Origin: Magnolia sinica
Taxonomy: Eukaryota > Streptophyta > Magnoliopsida > Magnoliales > Magnoliaceae
Assembly (NCBI RefSeq): GCF_029962835.1
Contig: NC_080582.1
Span: 18,050,032 to 18,114,031 of the forward strand
DNA: 64,000 nt
Direction: 5' to 3'
Notes under the pieces: model-generated
What the model saw: only the letters and a program-made list of their open reading frames with translations
Databases searched by the model: none
Told to the model about the DNA's origin: nothing
Shown: positions 34,373 through 45,643 of the stretch, piece after piece
How positions within the stretch are numbered: position 1 is the first letter of the stretch
Layout: each line of letters begins with the position of its first letter
Made by a program: the position numbers and the translations under genes

Positions 34373-37111
34373 ATGGCCATTGCTGAATCTGTTGTCGAGC
34401 TCCTTCTCCAAAAACTTGTTGACCAGCTCATTCAAGAAGCCATTTTCTTACGTGGGGTTCGTGATCAAGTCGAATGGCTCGAGGCAGAATTTAGGAGGAT
34501 GCGATGCTTCTTGAAAGATGCAGATTCCAAACAAGAGGGAGATGGAAGAGTGAAGAACTGGGTACAGGACGTGAAAGATGTTGCGTATGATGCTGAGGAC
34601 GTCATCGACACCTTTGTCTTCAAGATAGCAAACTTGAGACGAAGAGGATTTGTAGGCCGCATTAGAAGGTATGCTTTCATCTTCAATGAGTTGATAACTC
34701 TCCATAAGGTGGGCTCGCAGATTGAGCGGATAAAGAACAAAATCCGTACAATTTCCGAAAGTAGGTCAACTTATGGAATTGAAAATATAAGCCAGGGAGC
34801 AGGGTCTAGCTCCCAAGACTGGAGGCTTACATCTCCTCTTGCTCAAGAACCAGATTTTGTTGGCTTTGAGAAAGATTTGGAGACATTGGTGGCCCAGTTG
34901 ATGGAAGGCAAGCCGCGCCATTGTGTTATTTCTGTAGTTGGAATGGGTGGTCTCGGTAAGACCACTCTTACCAAGAAAATTTATAACAACACCCGTGTTG
35001 AGAAACATTTTCACTCTCGCGCATGGATTTCCATATCGCAAGAGTATGCTGTGAGAGATCTTCTGCAAAACATCATAAATTGCTATATGGTTCTCTCAGA
35101 AGAGGAGCTGAAGAAGATGAACATCTTTCAGCTGAGGCATAAAATTTCAGAGTATTTGCAAGAGAAGAGATACTTGATTGTATTAGATGATATATGGACA
35201 AACGAAGCTTGGGATGATCTGAAGGATGCTTTCCCGGATATGAATAATGGAAGTAGGGTCATGTTCACCACGCGCAACAAAGATGTAGCTTTACATGCAG
35301 ATGCACAAAGCCTGCCATACGAATTACGATTTTTAGAAACAGATGAGAGCTGGGAACTCTTTTGTAAGAAAACATTCCCTGGACAAGATATTGGTTGCCC
35401 TCAGGAATTGGAGAAGTCCGGTAGAGAGATTGTGGAAAAATGCCATGGTCTACCTCTTGCGATTGTAGTCATCGGAGGGCTCTTATCAAGGAAAGAACCA
35501 AGGGAGTGGGAAAATGTACGAAAGAGCATTAGTTGGCAATTTGTCAAAGGACAACCCCAAATCTCTAGAATATTATCTTTAAGTTACAGAGATCTTCCCT
35601 ATCACTTGAAACCATGTTTTCTCTACTTGGGCGTTTTTCCAGAAGACTATAAGTTCCGTGCTAAGAAACTAATTCAATTGTGGGTCGCAGAAGGGTTACT
35701 GCAGAGGAGAGGGGATGAAACACTAGAAGAAGTGGGTGAAGATTGTCTGAAAGAGTTGATTCAACGAAGTATGATTCAACTTGCTAACAGAAGTTCAAGT
35801 GGGGGTATTAAAAGTTGCTGTATTCATGATCTTTTGCGGGATCTTTCCATATCAGAAGCAAAGGAAGAAAAGTTTCTCCAAATTCAGCATGAGAATGTGG
35901 ATGCTCTATCGACATCTATGGCCCGTCGACTTGCAATTCACCATAATGCCTTAAGTGAGTACACTTCCTTAAAATCTTCCACTCCATGCCTTCGATCTGT
36001 GTTGATCTACACCCAAGTTGTTGATAGGCTCGAAAGGAAACAAGAGATGTTTCTTTACAGAGGCTTTAAATTGCTCAGGGTGTTAGATTTAAATAAGGTA
36101 GCAATACAAAAGCTACCGAATGAGATAGGTGCACTGATCCACTTGAGGTACCTCGGGTGTACCAGGAGTCGATTAGAAAGGCTTCCATCATCGATAGGAA
36201 ATCTTCAAAATTTGCAAACACTAATTGTAACAACTTATAACAAAATTCTCAACATACCGAGCCAGATAGAGAAGATGCAACAGTTAAGACATTTCCAACT
36301 GAAGAGCCCATCTGAAGTGGGGGCTTACCAGGAAGTTATAGGGGTGATAGAAGGGCATCCACGACTGGACCGGATTAGTAACCTCCAAACTCTATCATGT
36401 GTAAAGGCTGGTGAATGGATGCATGGTTGCTTGGGAAAGCTCACCAATCTTAGAAAACTAGGTATATGTTTAGATAATGAAGGAGCCTATGCTGAGGTAT
36501 TTTATGAATTCATTGTCAAGTTCTACTGCCTGCAGTCCTTGCGTGTGGAGGGAAAGCAATTCCCATCGAATTTCCCTTTTCCACGTTTTCCCATGTTAAG
36601 TAAGTTGCGTTTGAAAGGAAAGTTAGAGAAGCTACCTGAGTTTACTGAATTCCCAAAAAACCTCACCAAGCTCACCTTGTTGTTCTCTGAATTAAAGCAA
36701 GACCCACTGGCGACATTGGAGACACTGAAAAACCTTCGCGTTCTCAAGCTACGCGACTCTTCATTCTTTGGAGTGGAGATGGCTTGTACTGCACAAGGGT
36801 TTCCTCGACTCGAATCCTTTCAACTTCGAAGGTTACATGAATTAGAGAAGTGGAGAGTAGAGGAAGGAGCTATGCCAAGTCTTTTACATTTACATATCAA
36901 TGGATGCCTTAATTTGGAGAAGCTTCCAGAAGGACTGCAACACATTACTACTCTCAAGAAATTGGAGGTGTGGAACATGCCGGATGAATTCAAAGAAAGG
37001 CTCCAACAAGACAGGGGAGAGGATTGGCATAAGATTCATCACATACCTTTCATCAACATAAGAGATACAGAGACAACATTCAAAGCACTTGCACCTCCTG
37101 TCCTTGTGTGA
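34373..37111 (+). CDS. CC-NBS-LRR (CNL) disease resistance protein, RPP13-like, paralogue of 4136-6856
   Basis: An intact single-exon gene of 912 residues with the same architecture as the first CNL. The coiled coil has EDVID at 75-79, the P-loop GMGGLGKTT is at 190-198, kinase-2 LIVLDDIW at 268-275, 'GSRVMFTTRN', GLPLA at 359-363, 'CFLYLGVFPEDYKF', and IHD in place of MHD at 484-486. LRRs run to about 890, ending in a short tail (TFKALAPPVLV) that the first gene lacks. It should act as a nucleotide-switched immune receptor in the cytoplasm or at membranes. The two proteins are nearly co-linear. The coiled coil and NB-ARC are highly similar, while the LRRs differ in many residues and a few indels, as expected where recognition evolves. 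The start matches its paralogue. Confidence 0.93.
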   Translation: MAIAESVVELLLQKLVDQLIQEAIFLRGVRDQVEWLEAEFRRMRCFLKDADSKQEGDGRVKNWVQDVKDVAYDAEDVIDTFVFKIANLRRRGFVGRIRRYAFIFNELITLHKVGSQIERIKNKIRTISESRSTYGIENISQGAGSSSQDWRLTSPLAQEPDFVGFEKDLETLVAQLMEGKPRHCVISVVGMGGLGKTTLTKKIYNNTRVEKHFHSRAWISISQEYAVRDLLQNIINCYMVLSEEELKKMNIFQLRHKISEYLQEKRYLIVLDDIWTNEAWDDLKDAFPDMNNGSRVMFTTRNKDVALHADAQSLPYELRFLETDESWELFCKKTFPGQDIGCPQELEKSGREIVEKCHGLPLAIVVIGGLLSRKEPREWENVRKSISWQFVKGQPQISRILSLSYRDLPYHLKPCFLYLGVFPEDYKFRAKKLIQLWVAEGLLQRRGDETLEEVGEDCLKELIQRSMIQLANRSSSGGIKSCCIHDLLRDLSISEAKEEKFLQIQHENVDALSTSMARRLAIHHNALSEYTSLKSSTPCLRSVLIYTQVVDRLERKQEMFLYRGFKLLRVLDLNKVAIQKLPNEIGALIHLRYLGCTRSRLERLPSSIGNLQNLQTLIVTTYNKILNIPSQIEKMQQLRHFQLKSPSEVGAYQEVIGVIEGHPRLDRISNLQTLSCVKAGEWMHGCLGKLTNLRKLGICLDNEGAYAEVFYEFIVKFYCLQSLRVEGKQFPSNFPFPRFPMLSKLRLKGKLEKLPEFTEFPKNLTKLTLLFSELKQDPLATLETLKNLRVLKLRDSSFFGVEMACTAQGFPRLESFQLRRLHELEKWRVEEGAMPSLLHLHINGCLNLEKLPEGLQHITTLKKLEVWNMPDEFKERLQQDRGEDWHKIHHIPFINIRDTETTFKALAPPVLV

Positions 37112-38589
37112 GGTACATTGGGGAGACTTATTTCCCCGCTTCATTTTTATTTACCTGTTAATCGATACTTGAAGTTCATATAATCATATCATTTTTTTCT
37201 CCTTTTTTTTGTAACTTTGAAAAAAATAGTCTCATGAAATTTACATTCTAGTTATATTATCTAAGTAATTTATTCTTTTAAATCCGTTAAATTCTTGCTA
37301 TGAAATTTACTGCTAGCTTCTCCATTCCTTTTATAGTGTGTAACCATGGATCTTAAAGAAGACGGTATTTTATAATTTTGTAGTGTTTGATTTTATTTTT
37401 TATTTAATATGGAAATCAGCTTGTTAACTGTTTAAAGAAATGCTTCAACCAAAAACCTTTTTGGTTGAAACCATGCTAGCAATCCTCCAGTTTGACATGC
37501 GCACGTCGCTGTATGTTGGATGAAACTACTGTATCATCCATCTAGTTGACCCTTCTTTAGTGGATCATTGTATAAATTCACATTGATTTGACAATTTTAT
37601 ATGTTTGGTCAGTAACTTTTCCTTGTTAAATGTGGATTGTAGACCATTTTTTGTTTGAAGGGACATTCATCAGGTGGTCAGCATCATCTTATCCGTTCGA
37701 TTTTTTAAAAATGTTCAGTCACAATAGGGCCTACCAAAAGGATTGTTGGATCAATCAAATATACAACACTTTGGCTTATGTACTTCTATTTTGCTGATTA
37801 GTTGCTTTTAGTATGAATAGTTGCAGATCATTTTTAGGCTTAAACTAAAGATTTAATTTGTAGTCTCTTGATTGTATGGGTGATGCTACTGGGCATGTTT
37901 GAGGCGATCGATGAGAAAATTCACACATATGCATGATCAAGCTGCTCATCAGGTACAGGTAGAGGCCACTATATAGCTTCCCTAGCACAAAATTCAGGCC
38001 ATCTGATGTGCCATACATGTATGTTAAAAGCTGATCGTCCACTTCATTTGCATACAATTGTCTCACCTGATCTGTGTCCGACCTGATTATTGGATTGAGG
38101 CATAAGCTGTGGGTGAGGTTTCCTTAGCCCACATGTGTGGAGCATTTCCCAGCCAAATGGAGCCACATGCACCAATGTAGCATAAGGTGTGAGATAGGAG
38201 CTTTCCATCAAGTGGACCACACTTTTTAGAACTTCTGGTTTAAAAATTGTGTTTCACTGTTTGTATTTGTTTGTCTCTTGTTTTGAAACTTCTGGCATAA
38301 AAATTAAGTCTTTCACCTTTCAAAAAATAAAAAATAAAAAATTAAGTGTTTCACTCCTCGGGTGGACCACTATGTACAACACAAATGGATGTTTAGAAAG
38401 AGCAGTATTAGCCATCCATTTCCTTTGTATATTGTGCCCAACTTTACGAGTGAAAAATCTGATTATTGCACGCGAATCATCTGATGGAAAGCTGGGATCT
38501 CACACACGTTTCATATTGGCATGTGCAGTTGCATGTGGATGGTCACAAATCCACACGTGTGGACTTTACTCTGTTTTATGTTTACTTCA
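37112..38589. other. 3' flank of CNL 2, first ~680 bp shared with CNL 1; no gene
   Basis: 37112-37785 matches parts of 6882-8170 in order. 37790-38589 has no recognised gene. Confidence 0.6.
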
Positions 38590-38893
38590 TATGGTTTTTG
38601 ACTTGTTTCGTCCCATAAGATAGTTGACATTGCAGCATGTATAATGTTCAATGTGTTTGGATTTGTTTGTATTCAATCCATGCTTTAAAGCCATGTTGGA
38701 TGAATATAGTAATTTCAAATCCTGAGGTTGAAATTGACTTGTTTGTATGGTTTTTGACTTGTTTCGTCCCATAAGATAGTTGACATTGCAGCATGTATAA
38801 TGTTCAATGTGTTTGGATTTGTTTGTATTCAATCCATGCTTTAAAGCCATATTGGATGAATATAGTAATTTCAAATCCTGAGGTTGAAATTGA
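38590..38893. repeat. Tandem duplication of a 156-bp unit
   Basis: The unit starting 'tatggtttttgacttgtttc' at 38590 is repeated from 38746. I see essentially one difference ('catgttgga' against 'catattgga'), so the duplication is young. The two-fold open frame on the minus strand is a by-product. Confidence 0.95.
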
Positions 38894-41516
38894 TTCATGT
38901 TGGTAATATTCCTACAATTTTAAAAGTTCTCTATTTTGTTATGACCCAAGAAAATCTAATTTGGGACTACCTTGCCATCCAATCTTTGGCCATCTTTGTC
39001 GCAGGCAATTGATGTATTATTTTTGGAACTGTCTTTTGTAGGACATTGATCGACAGAAAAGGAGCTTCAATTTGTAAGATTTTTGGAGCATCTTCCATTA
39101 TGACGGAGCCTATCAAATCAAAGCTTGGATCTCATAACTAATAGCCCCACTTGTAATGCTCGTCAAGACACCGAAGGCACTAGGAACTTATGCTTCCTGT
39201 TTCATCCATGATTAGTTTTTAAAGTTAGGTATATGCTTCGACTTCTTTTATAGATTTAAGCAAACAAATTCTAGTATATAACTTTCATGTTTTAATCACA
39301 GATTTTATTTCGAGAAATATTTCTCACAGCAGAGATTGCGATGACCTACACGTGTGCAAAGTGACTAGAGATAGTGAAGAATGGTGGAATGATGATTAGA
39401 TGGTGACAAGATGTTTTGATGATATTTTCTAATTGTAACTTAAGGATTTATGTATTCTTTGTTATAGATCTTTAAAATGGTACGAAATGCTAATATTCAT
39501 TATATGTTTTGTACTTCAATTCACACAAACAGTTCATTTAATGTTTGATTTATTTCATTGTATGCGTTTTCTGCTTTGTAATATGTTAGTTGCAAATTGA
39601 AAGAGGAAGCTATTTCTTTAGAGTGTAGGCCTAGCAGGGCTTCCATATTTTTTCTTTTTTACCTTTTCTTTATTTAGCATAATACTCTGCATAACTAAAG
39701 AGTTTCTACAGTGAGCCCAGATTTTCATTTTTGCACAATTGGGCCCCTTGGTTCAAGGATATTTATAGTTGGTATGATGGCAAATGTTCCTAGCCATTGT
39801 TTCTATGGCCTTCTCTTCATTGAATGTAGGGTGTTGTCACATATCTTTCTTAATTAATTGCCTATCTGCAGGCATCTAATTGAAGGATCATGTGTTTGGT
39901 TTCAGAAGAACAAGGTGGGGCTGTGTTTTGTCTCTGCTTGGGGATATCCGGGTTTGGATGCTGAAAGCTGATGGGTTATTAGATGGGATTCAAGGGGGGA
40001 ATCAGCTTTGGTGTTCTCAAATGGCTCGGGTAGATGTCAGATGTCTAGGGTGCTGAGCTGATCCATCTGGATGTTGGCAGCTCTATCTGCTGCGTGTGTG
40101 AGCAATTTGTGGGCTGGTGGGTATGACGCGAGGCAGCCGCAGTGCTGTTTTGCCTGCTCTGGCTGCTGTACAGATGGCATTTGCAAGGCTGGTGGCAATT
40201 GGAGGCAGTGTGGCTAGTGTGTTTTGTTGACATTGAATGCCTAAAAAAGAGAGAGAAGCTCTTAGATTTGCTTCCTACTCTGCTATGTAGAGAGAAGCTT
40301 TACTGCCCTCTGTTGTTTGTGTTTGGGAGTTGATTTAGTTTGTCAGGAGTCCTAAAGGTGGGGAGATGAAGAGTGGTTGCAACTGGTTTGGCAGGGCCTG
40401 GTTGGATAGTGTCATGATGCTGAGGTCGGTCCTTGTTGGATGTGTTAGTGTTAATGACAAGCAGTCCAGTGGAATTCTGATGACTGCCCCTCAAGTTTCT
40501 AGTCTCTTGCTTGCAGGAGCTGTGTAGTTCGAGCAGTCAATCCAGATTTTGTCTGGGAGTTTTGCTAGTGGAGGCTTGTTGTAGGTGGGCCCTCTCTCAC
40601 CATCTGTCTTCTGGGACTGTCCACTGGGGAAGGCTGTTAGTTGTTGGGTTAGCAGCATCCGATGTAGGGGTAGCTGCTTTGGGAGATTCAGCTAGCTCAT
40701 TTTGTTTCAACTAGTAGCTGTATGTTAGCTCGCTGGAAGTGGGATTTGGGTTTTGTTCTGGTTAATGGTTTTAGGCTGGCCTGATTTCAGTTCTTTTTTC
40801 TTTTTCTGGTGAAGCGGGAGTCGTGCTGGTGGCCTATGATAGGTGGTTGGTTAGTGTTTTATTGTGACTCTGGTTTGTTTTTGTTCTTACTCTTTGTGAT
40901 TGTAAATTTGTGAAATTATGCAATCTGTCGTTGTTTTTTCATGGAGCCCACCTGAATGGTTGTACGTCCTTTGTTTTTCTCACACACACACCCCTCTAAA
41001 TTTGTGAATGAGATCAACGCCATTAAAGACAGATTTGAGAATCAGCAGAGGTAACCAATACTTTAGCTGGGTTCCCTGAGAAAACTGTTCTAACATGAAT
41101 TAGATGGCATACATGAAAATATGAAGAATTTCACATTCTATAAAACTGAGAATCAGTCATGAAGGGAGTAAAAATCTACAAGTCCTGGGGAACAGTTAGT
41201 TTGTCAGAAAGGGCTGACTGTGGGTAAATTGAGATGAATAGAATACCTGGAAACCAGTAATCTTCTCTGGATGTGCCTCCTCCTTGGTTTGAATGTCTAT
41301 TTGAGCTTTCTGAAGCAGCATACAATCTGAGTCATGACATAGATATTGTTAAAAGTCGATCGCTCCAGACATCAGTACTCAAATGGCCACAAACAAGTAC
41401 AAAGAAAACTAATAAAAATAAAAGAAATGGAAATGTCACTTACAGAAAATACAATATGAATAGCAAATAATTTGGCATTGTATTTTCAAAATCATATAAT
41501 CCCTGCAGCAAAAATG
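38894..41516. other. No gene recognised; G/T-rich patch 39890-40920
   Basis: The patch 39890-40920 has high G+T on the plus strand with 'gctggtggc'-type wording, similar in composition to the truncated LINE at 9257-9981, and may be an old retroelement 3' region. The rest is AT-rich. Several open frames of 60-70 codons show no domain. Confidence 0.4.
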
Positions 41517-42031
41517 ATGCAGGGATGAATGTGATGAGGTCGAGCACCGTCTTCCTAAAGGGGATAACTGTTCCCTATCCACGGAACTTCTCTGGACTCT
41601 CCACAAAGACTTCTTGAATCCACAGGATTGATTGATAGATGATAAAAACAAATTTACAACCCTTTAAATAGTGATACCGAGCTTTGGAAGAAGTTTTTGA
41701 ATTAAAGTAAATTTACTATTTATAGTAGGTGTCCTATGTGGCTTAACCACGTTATTCTCCTAATTTTTCTAACGACTTTTCATGTTGGACACAACTCGTA
41801 AAGCCCAACGATGAAGAGTTATAATTCAACTAAAACTTACTAAAAATAGTAAAAATAGATATAAGCATGGAATTCGACCGTTGATCTAGTGGAATCTTCA
41901 TATATGATACGTCAGAGTAACTCATTCTAATTTTCGAGATATGCCTGTTTTAAGGTCTTGATGACTTCTACCTCGGATCGGGCCTTCTCTGATCCATCTG
42001 ACATGAAAGTGTTCGCAACCGCTCCACATTC
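41517..42031 (-). repeat. LTR-like unit, inverted third copy (fossil)
   Basis: Reverse complement of the 31239-32440 units: on the minus strand it starts 'tgtggagcggttgcgaacac' and ends 'cctcatcacattcatccctgc'. It includes the same TATA-like 'ctatttaaagggttgta'. It stands alone, so it is probably a solo LTR. Confidence 0.65.
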
Positions 42032-42193
42032 GGAATCCAACAAAAGTTGCATGAGGTCAGACTCTCTGCAGAAAACAAAGGCACTTAAAGAAAACAAGCA
42101 GGGAAAACAAATTCCATTTTGCACGAAAATTTTTAGAATGGATTCCCTGACATATCCCTTTCTGATCTACTGACATTCCATACAGGCAGGACC

Positions 42194-42392
42194 CTCCTTT
42201 GACTGATCGAGACCATTCATCAAGTGGACCATATTGTGAATGGGCTCCTTTGACTAATCGAGACCATTCATCAGGTGGACTATATTGTGAATGGGGTGAC
42301 GATGCAAGGAAAAAAAAATAAAATCCACCAGTAACTAATTAAATGTTTATTTTTAGGTGACGATGCAAGAAAGAAAAAAATAATCCACCAGG
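42194..42392. repeat. Two small tandem duplications (51-bp and ~37-bp units)
   Basis: The unit 'ctcctttgactgatcgagac...' (51 bp) occurs at 42194 and 42245. A unit 'ggtgacgatgcaagga...aatccaccag' occurs at about 42295 and 42356. Confidence 0.85.
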
Positions 42393-42530
42393 ATCTGTGC
42401 CCCTGAGGTACACATTAGATGAAATCAAACGGATACAACCAGTAGTATAGGGTCCCACCTTAAAGGCCACAAGACTACATAATAAGTATACCAAGTTCCT
42501 TTACATTGGCCATCAAGGCCGCAAAAGAAG

Positions 42531-42722
42531 TAATTAGGGATTTTGAATTACCAAATCAGTAATTAGAGATCTTAATTCTCAAATCGAACAATTAGAGATT
42601 TTGAATTATCAAATCAACAAATAGGAATTTCGATTCCCAAATGAAAAATTAGTGATTTTAATTCCCAAATCAACAAATTTCGATTCTCAAATCAAGCTAT
42701 TAGGATTTCAATACCCAAATGT
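42531..42722. repeat. Degenerate ~33-bp tandem repeat
   Basis: A phrase like 'caaatcaacaattagagatttgaattc' recurs about five to six times with changes. No coding potential. Confidence 0.75.
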
Positions 42723-42734
42723 CCATCTATTTTT

Positions 42735-43111
42735 CCAACTCATCCTAGGGCATGAAAACAAAATGGGGTAGATCAAAATCTCAGGTGGACCACACCACAG
42801 AAATATTGGTGATAAACGGCTACCTCTAGAAACTTATGGGGATCCACAAAAGTTTTGGATCAAGTTGATGTTTGTCTTGTATCTTCTCCAAGCCTGTGTG
42901 ACATTATCAACCGGTCGGATGGCAAATAAACATTACAGTGGGCCATAGGGAGTTTTTAATGGTGGGCGTTCAATCAACAATGTTATCCTGTGGTGTGGTC
43001 CACCTGCGATTTGGATCTACGTCATTGTTAATTTCATGCCCTTAAATGATATGGAAAAATGGATGGACGGCATGGATAAAATACATACATCATGGTGGGG
43101 CCCATGCACCG
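42735..43111. repeat. Dispersed 'gtgggcc' MITE-like repeat
   Basis: Contains 'aaaatggggtagatcaaaatctcaggtggaccacaccac' and a complementary half ('ggtgtggtccacctgcgatttggatctac'), so it folds back on itself. It belongs to the same broad family as the repeats near 1 kb and 15 kb and directly precedes the Mutator-like MITE. Confidence 0.55.
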
Positions 43112-43120
43112 ACCAGTACC

Positions 43121-43677
43121 GGGCGCGGATTGGCTACTGACAGGTTGAGTAGCGAGACTGCTACTGAAGTGACGTCACCAAGTTATGTGGGCCCACCATG
43201 ATGTATGTTTTGTATCCACGCCTTCCATCCATCTGAAAAGATTATTTTAGGGTAAAATCCAAATAATGAGACACATCCAAAGCTCCAGTGGACCCCCACC
43301 AGAGAAAACAGTGGGGAGAGTGACACCACCGTTAAAAACTTCTAAAGTCCACAAAAGTACTATATCAAGCTGATATTTGTGTTTTCCCTTATTTAATATC
43401 TTTGTTAACTTTTGAACAAGTTGGATTTCGAAAAACATCATGGTGGGCCTTAGGAAGGTTTTAACGGTGGGCATCAATCTTCCTGCTGTTTTCTTTGGTG
43501 GGGTCTATTAAAGCTTTGAATCTGCCTCGTTCTCAGGGTCATGCCTTAAAATAACATATCCAAATGAATGGACGTTGTGGATACAATACATACATCATAG
43601 TGGGGTCCACAGAACTTGGTGACGTCACTTCAGTAGCGAGTCTCGCTACTGAACCTGTCAGTATCTAAACCGCGTCC
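43121..43677. mobile_element. Mutator-like MITE with long terminal inverted repeats and perfect 9-bp target duplication
   Basis: The flanking nonamer accagtacc occurs exactly at 43112-43120 and 43678-43686. The left end GGGCGCGGATTGGCTACTGA and the right end (reverse complement GGACGCGGTTTAGATACTGA) start inverted repeats that extend well over 80 bp. They include 'caggtt.agtagcgagact', 'gctactgaagtgacgtcacc' and 'atgatgtatgt'. A 9-bp duplication with long inverted repeats is the hallmark of Mutator-type elements. The 557-bp element has no transposase. Confidence 0.9.
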
Positions 43678-43816
43678 ACCAGTACCGAATCCGAGTGCCC
43701 TTTTATCGACGCAACAGGCCCCACCTCCCTTTTCACGACGAAGAGAGAGCGAGAGAAGCGGACGGAAATATAGACGATTCCGGCGGACGGGTGTTACACT
43801 GGCCAGACGATGTAAC

Positions 43817-43818
<2 letters not shown>

Positions 43819-43860
<42 letters not shown>
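43819..43860. repeat. (GA)n microsatellite upstream of the PPR pseudogene
   Basis: A pure GA run about 100 bp upstream of the PPR start codon, a frequent position for GA tracts in plant 5' regions. Confidence 0.95.
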
Positions 43861-43863
<3 letters not shown>

Positions 43864-43963
43864 GTGGAGCTTCTGTAGAGAGATGTGTGTCTCCCTTTCC
43901 ATGAAATTCGAATTTTTCGACCGTTAGCTTGTAAAGTGAAATCTCACCCCCTACCTCCTTTGA

Positions 43964-44317
43964 ATGCTCTCCCGTTCCAAATCCAACCTTCTTCAATACC
44001 TCACCTTTGCATATCTTAAACAATGCACTCAAATCCATGTGCAGATGATCATAACTGGGAGGGCTCTCTGCTCACCCGCAATCTCTCATCTATTGAGATC
44101 ACTCGTGGATCTCGACACCTGTCATTTCCCCTATCCCTGTAAAGTGGAATTCCATAATCAGGGCCTGTTCAAGACTGGCGCCCCGCAACAATCCATTTCT
44201 CTTTATCTCGAAATGAGCCGCAACAGCGTGGTTCCAGAAAACTACACCTTCCAGTTCTTGTTCAAGGCCTGCGCTCTGTGTTTTTCGTTCAGAGCAGGGC
44301 AGGCAATCCACGGTAAC
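43964..44317 (+). pseudogene. PPR protein (DYW class) pseudogene, 5' part
   Basis: Starting at ATG 43964 the frame reads MLSRSKSNLLQYLTFAYLKQ, then CTQIHVQMIITGRALCSPAI, and later 'GAPQQSISLYLEMSRNSVVP', 'NYTFQFLFKACA' and 'FRAGQAIHG', the usual N-terminus and first repeats of a PLS-type pentatricopeptide repeat protein. Such proteins bind organellar transcripts and direct C-to-U editing. The stretch around residues 50-65 has lost the expected 'VFD.IP.PN..IWNTMI' wording and is probably frame-damaged. The gene is cut after the GQAIHG codons by an 8.5-kb LTR element. The protein resumes in frame at 52851 (N-H-I-K-V-F-H-V-S-D). Confidence 0.88.
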
Positions 44318-45609
44318 TATAACAACCCGAAATTTTAGGCGCGAGTTTATCTATACATAAGAATATATGATCATACATGTCAACTCTAGACTTGTAGATC
44401 CATTAATATTTACATAGTTTAACTTGAATCTAACCATAGGGAGCATTTTTTAATAGTTGATTAATAGGACAAACCCCTGAATACCTTAGTATTCTCATCC
44501 GTTCATTAAACCAACCAGTAAATCAACTATTTACCACTAGATGAGGATATCTAACCAACCACTTTAAATTTGGACCACTTGATCAAAGTAGAGTAACTAT
44601 TACATCTTCATATCCACTCGGACATACGTCAAATTAACATTCTGATTCGTTCATCTTATTTGTCAATTATAAATATGCTTAATTTACCGTCAAAATCATG
44701 ATCTACACATTTTACACCTGTGAACCCAATAGCTTGAATCTAACATTATACATTTCTTATATAGATCGCATCCAAAAACTACTTTATACGTATCCATTTA
44801 CAAAGTGACCGTACAATTACCCATAAATATGAATAACATTTTAGCCATCTACTTATTTAAAATTTAGATTATCAATTGATCATCCATCACAGTCCGATCT
44901 GCCAACTGGGCAATCCAAATGTCTAAATAAACTATTCATTAAAGAGATCATAGGGTATACATCAAAACTATCGGTTAATTTTTACATAGGATGTCGTTAA
45001 ACATTGTTTTCAGTTACAAATAGGCCTGAGACATTAAATAGGCATCTTGGTTATCCTTAAGAGATCAAGTCCCATATTTAATCTGTTTATAGATCACACA
45101 AAATGAAGGACCATACTAAAATTTTACCTTATTTGGACGGTATAATTAAAAGATATGTAAGACCAAAGTTTTATATGAAAAATGAGGATGTGAGAGGGTC
45201 ATTCTCTCATGGCTCTCCAAGTACAGAAAGACTTGAGTTGTTTTTTTTAAAAAAATTAAAAACCATCTTCTATGTGCATCCACACCATATGGTATGTGGC
45301 CTACTTAAAATTCAAATTTATCTTATATTCGGGCCAATGACCCAACATAATATAACAAAATTGATGAATGGAGTGGATTTTGATCCACATTGTTATAGGT
45401 CTGACATCTAAAAATAAAATAAAACACAAAGGAAGATAAATATTCGATTTTTGTATAATAACAGAGAAAAAAATGGGAATAACATTAATAGTAGGAAACA
45501 GATCCACCGTTTCATCCACACACGTCACCTAATGTTTCCATCCTCTATACGTGTGCACACACATATGTAAAATATGATGGTAAAAAATAAAATATAAATA
45601 AAATAAAAA

Positions 45610-45643
<34 letters not shown>

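Noticed and set aside
38587-38898. 103-codon minus-strand frame with two near-identical halves, as a repeat protein
   Set aside because: It is a by-product of a recent 156-bp tandem DNA duplication, since 156 is divisible by three.
43630-44038. Minus-strand frames through the GA microsatellite upstream of the PPR gene
   Set aside because: They are Ser/Leu runs produced by the dinucleotide repeat and overlap the PPR coding strand.
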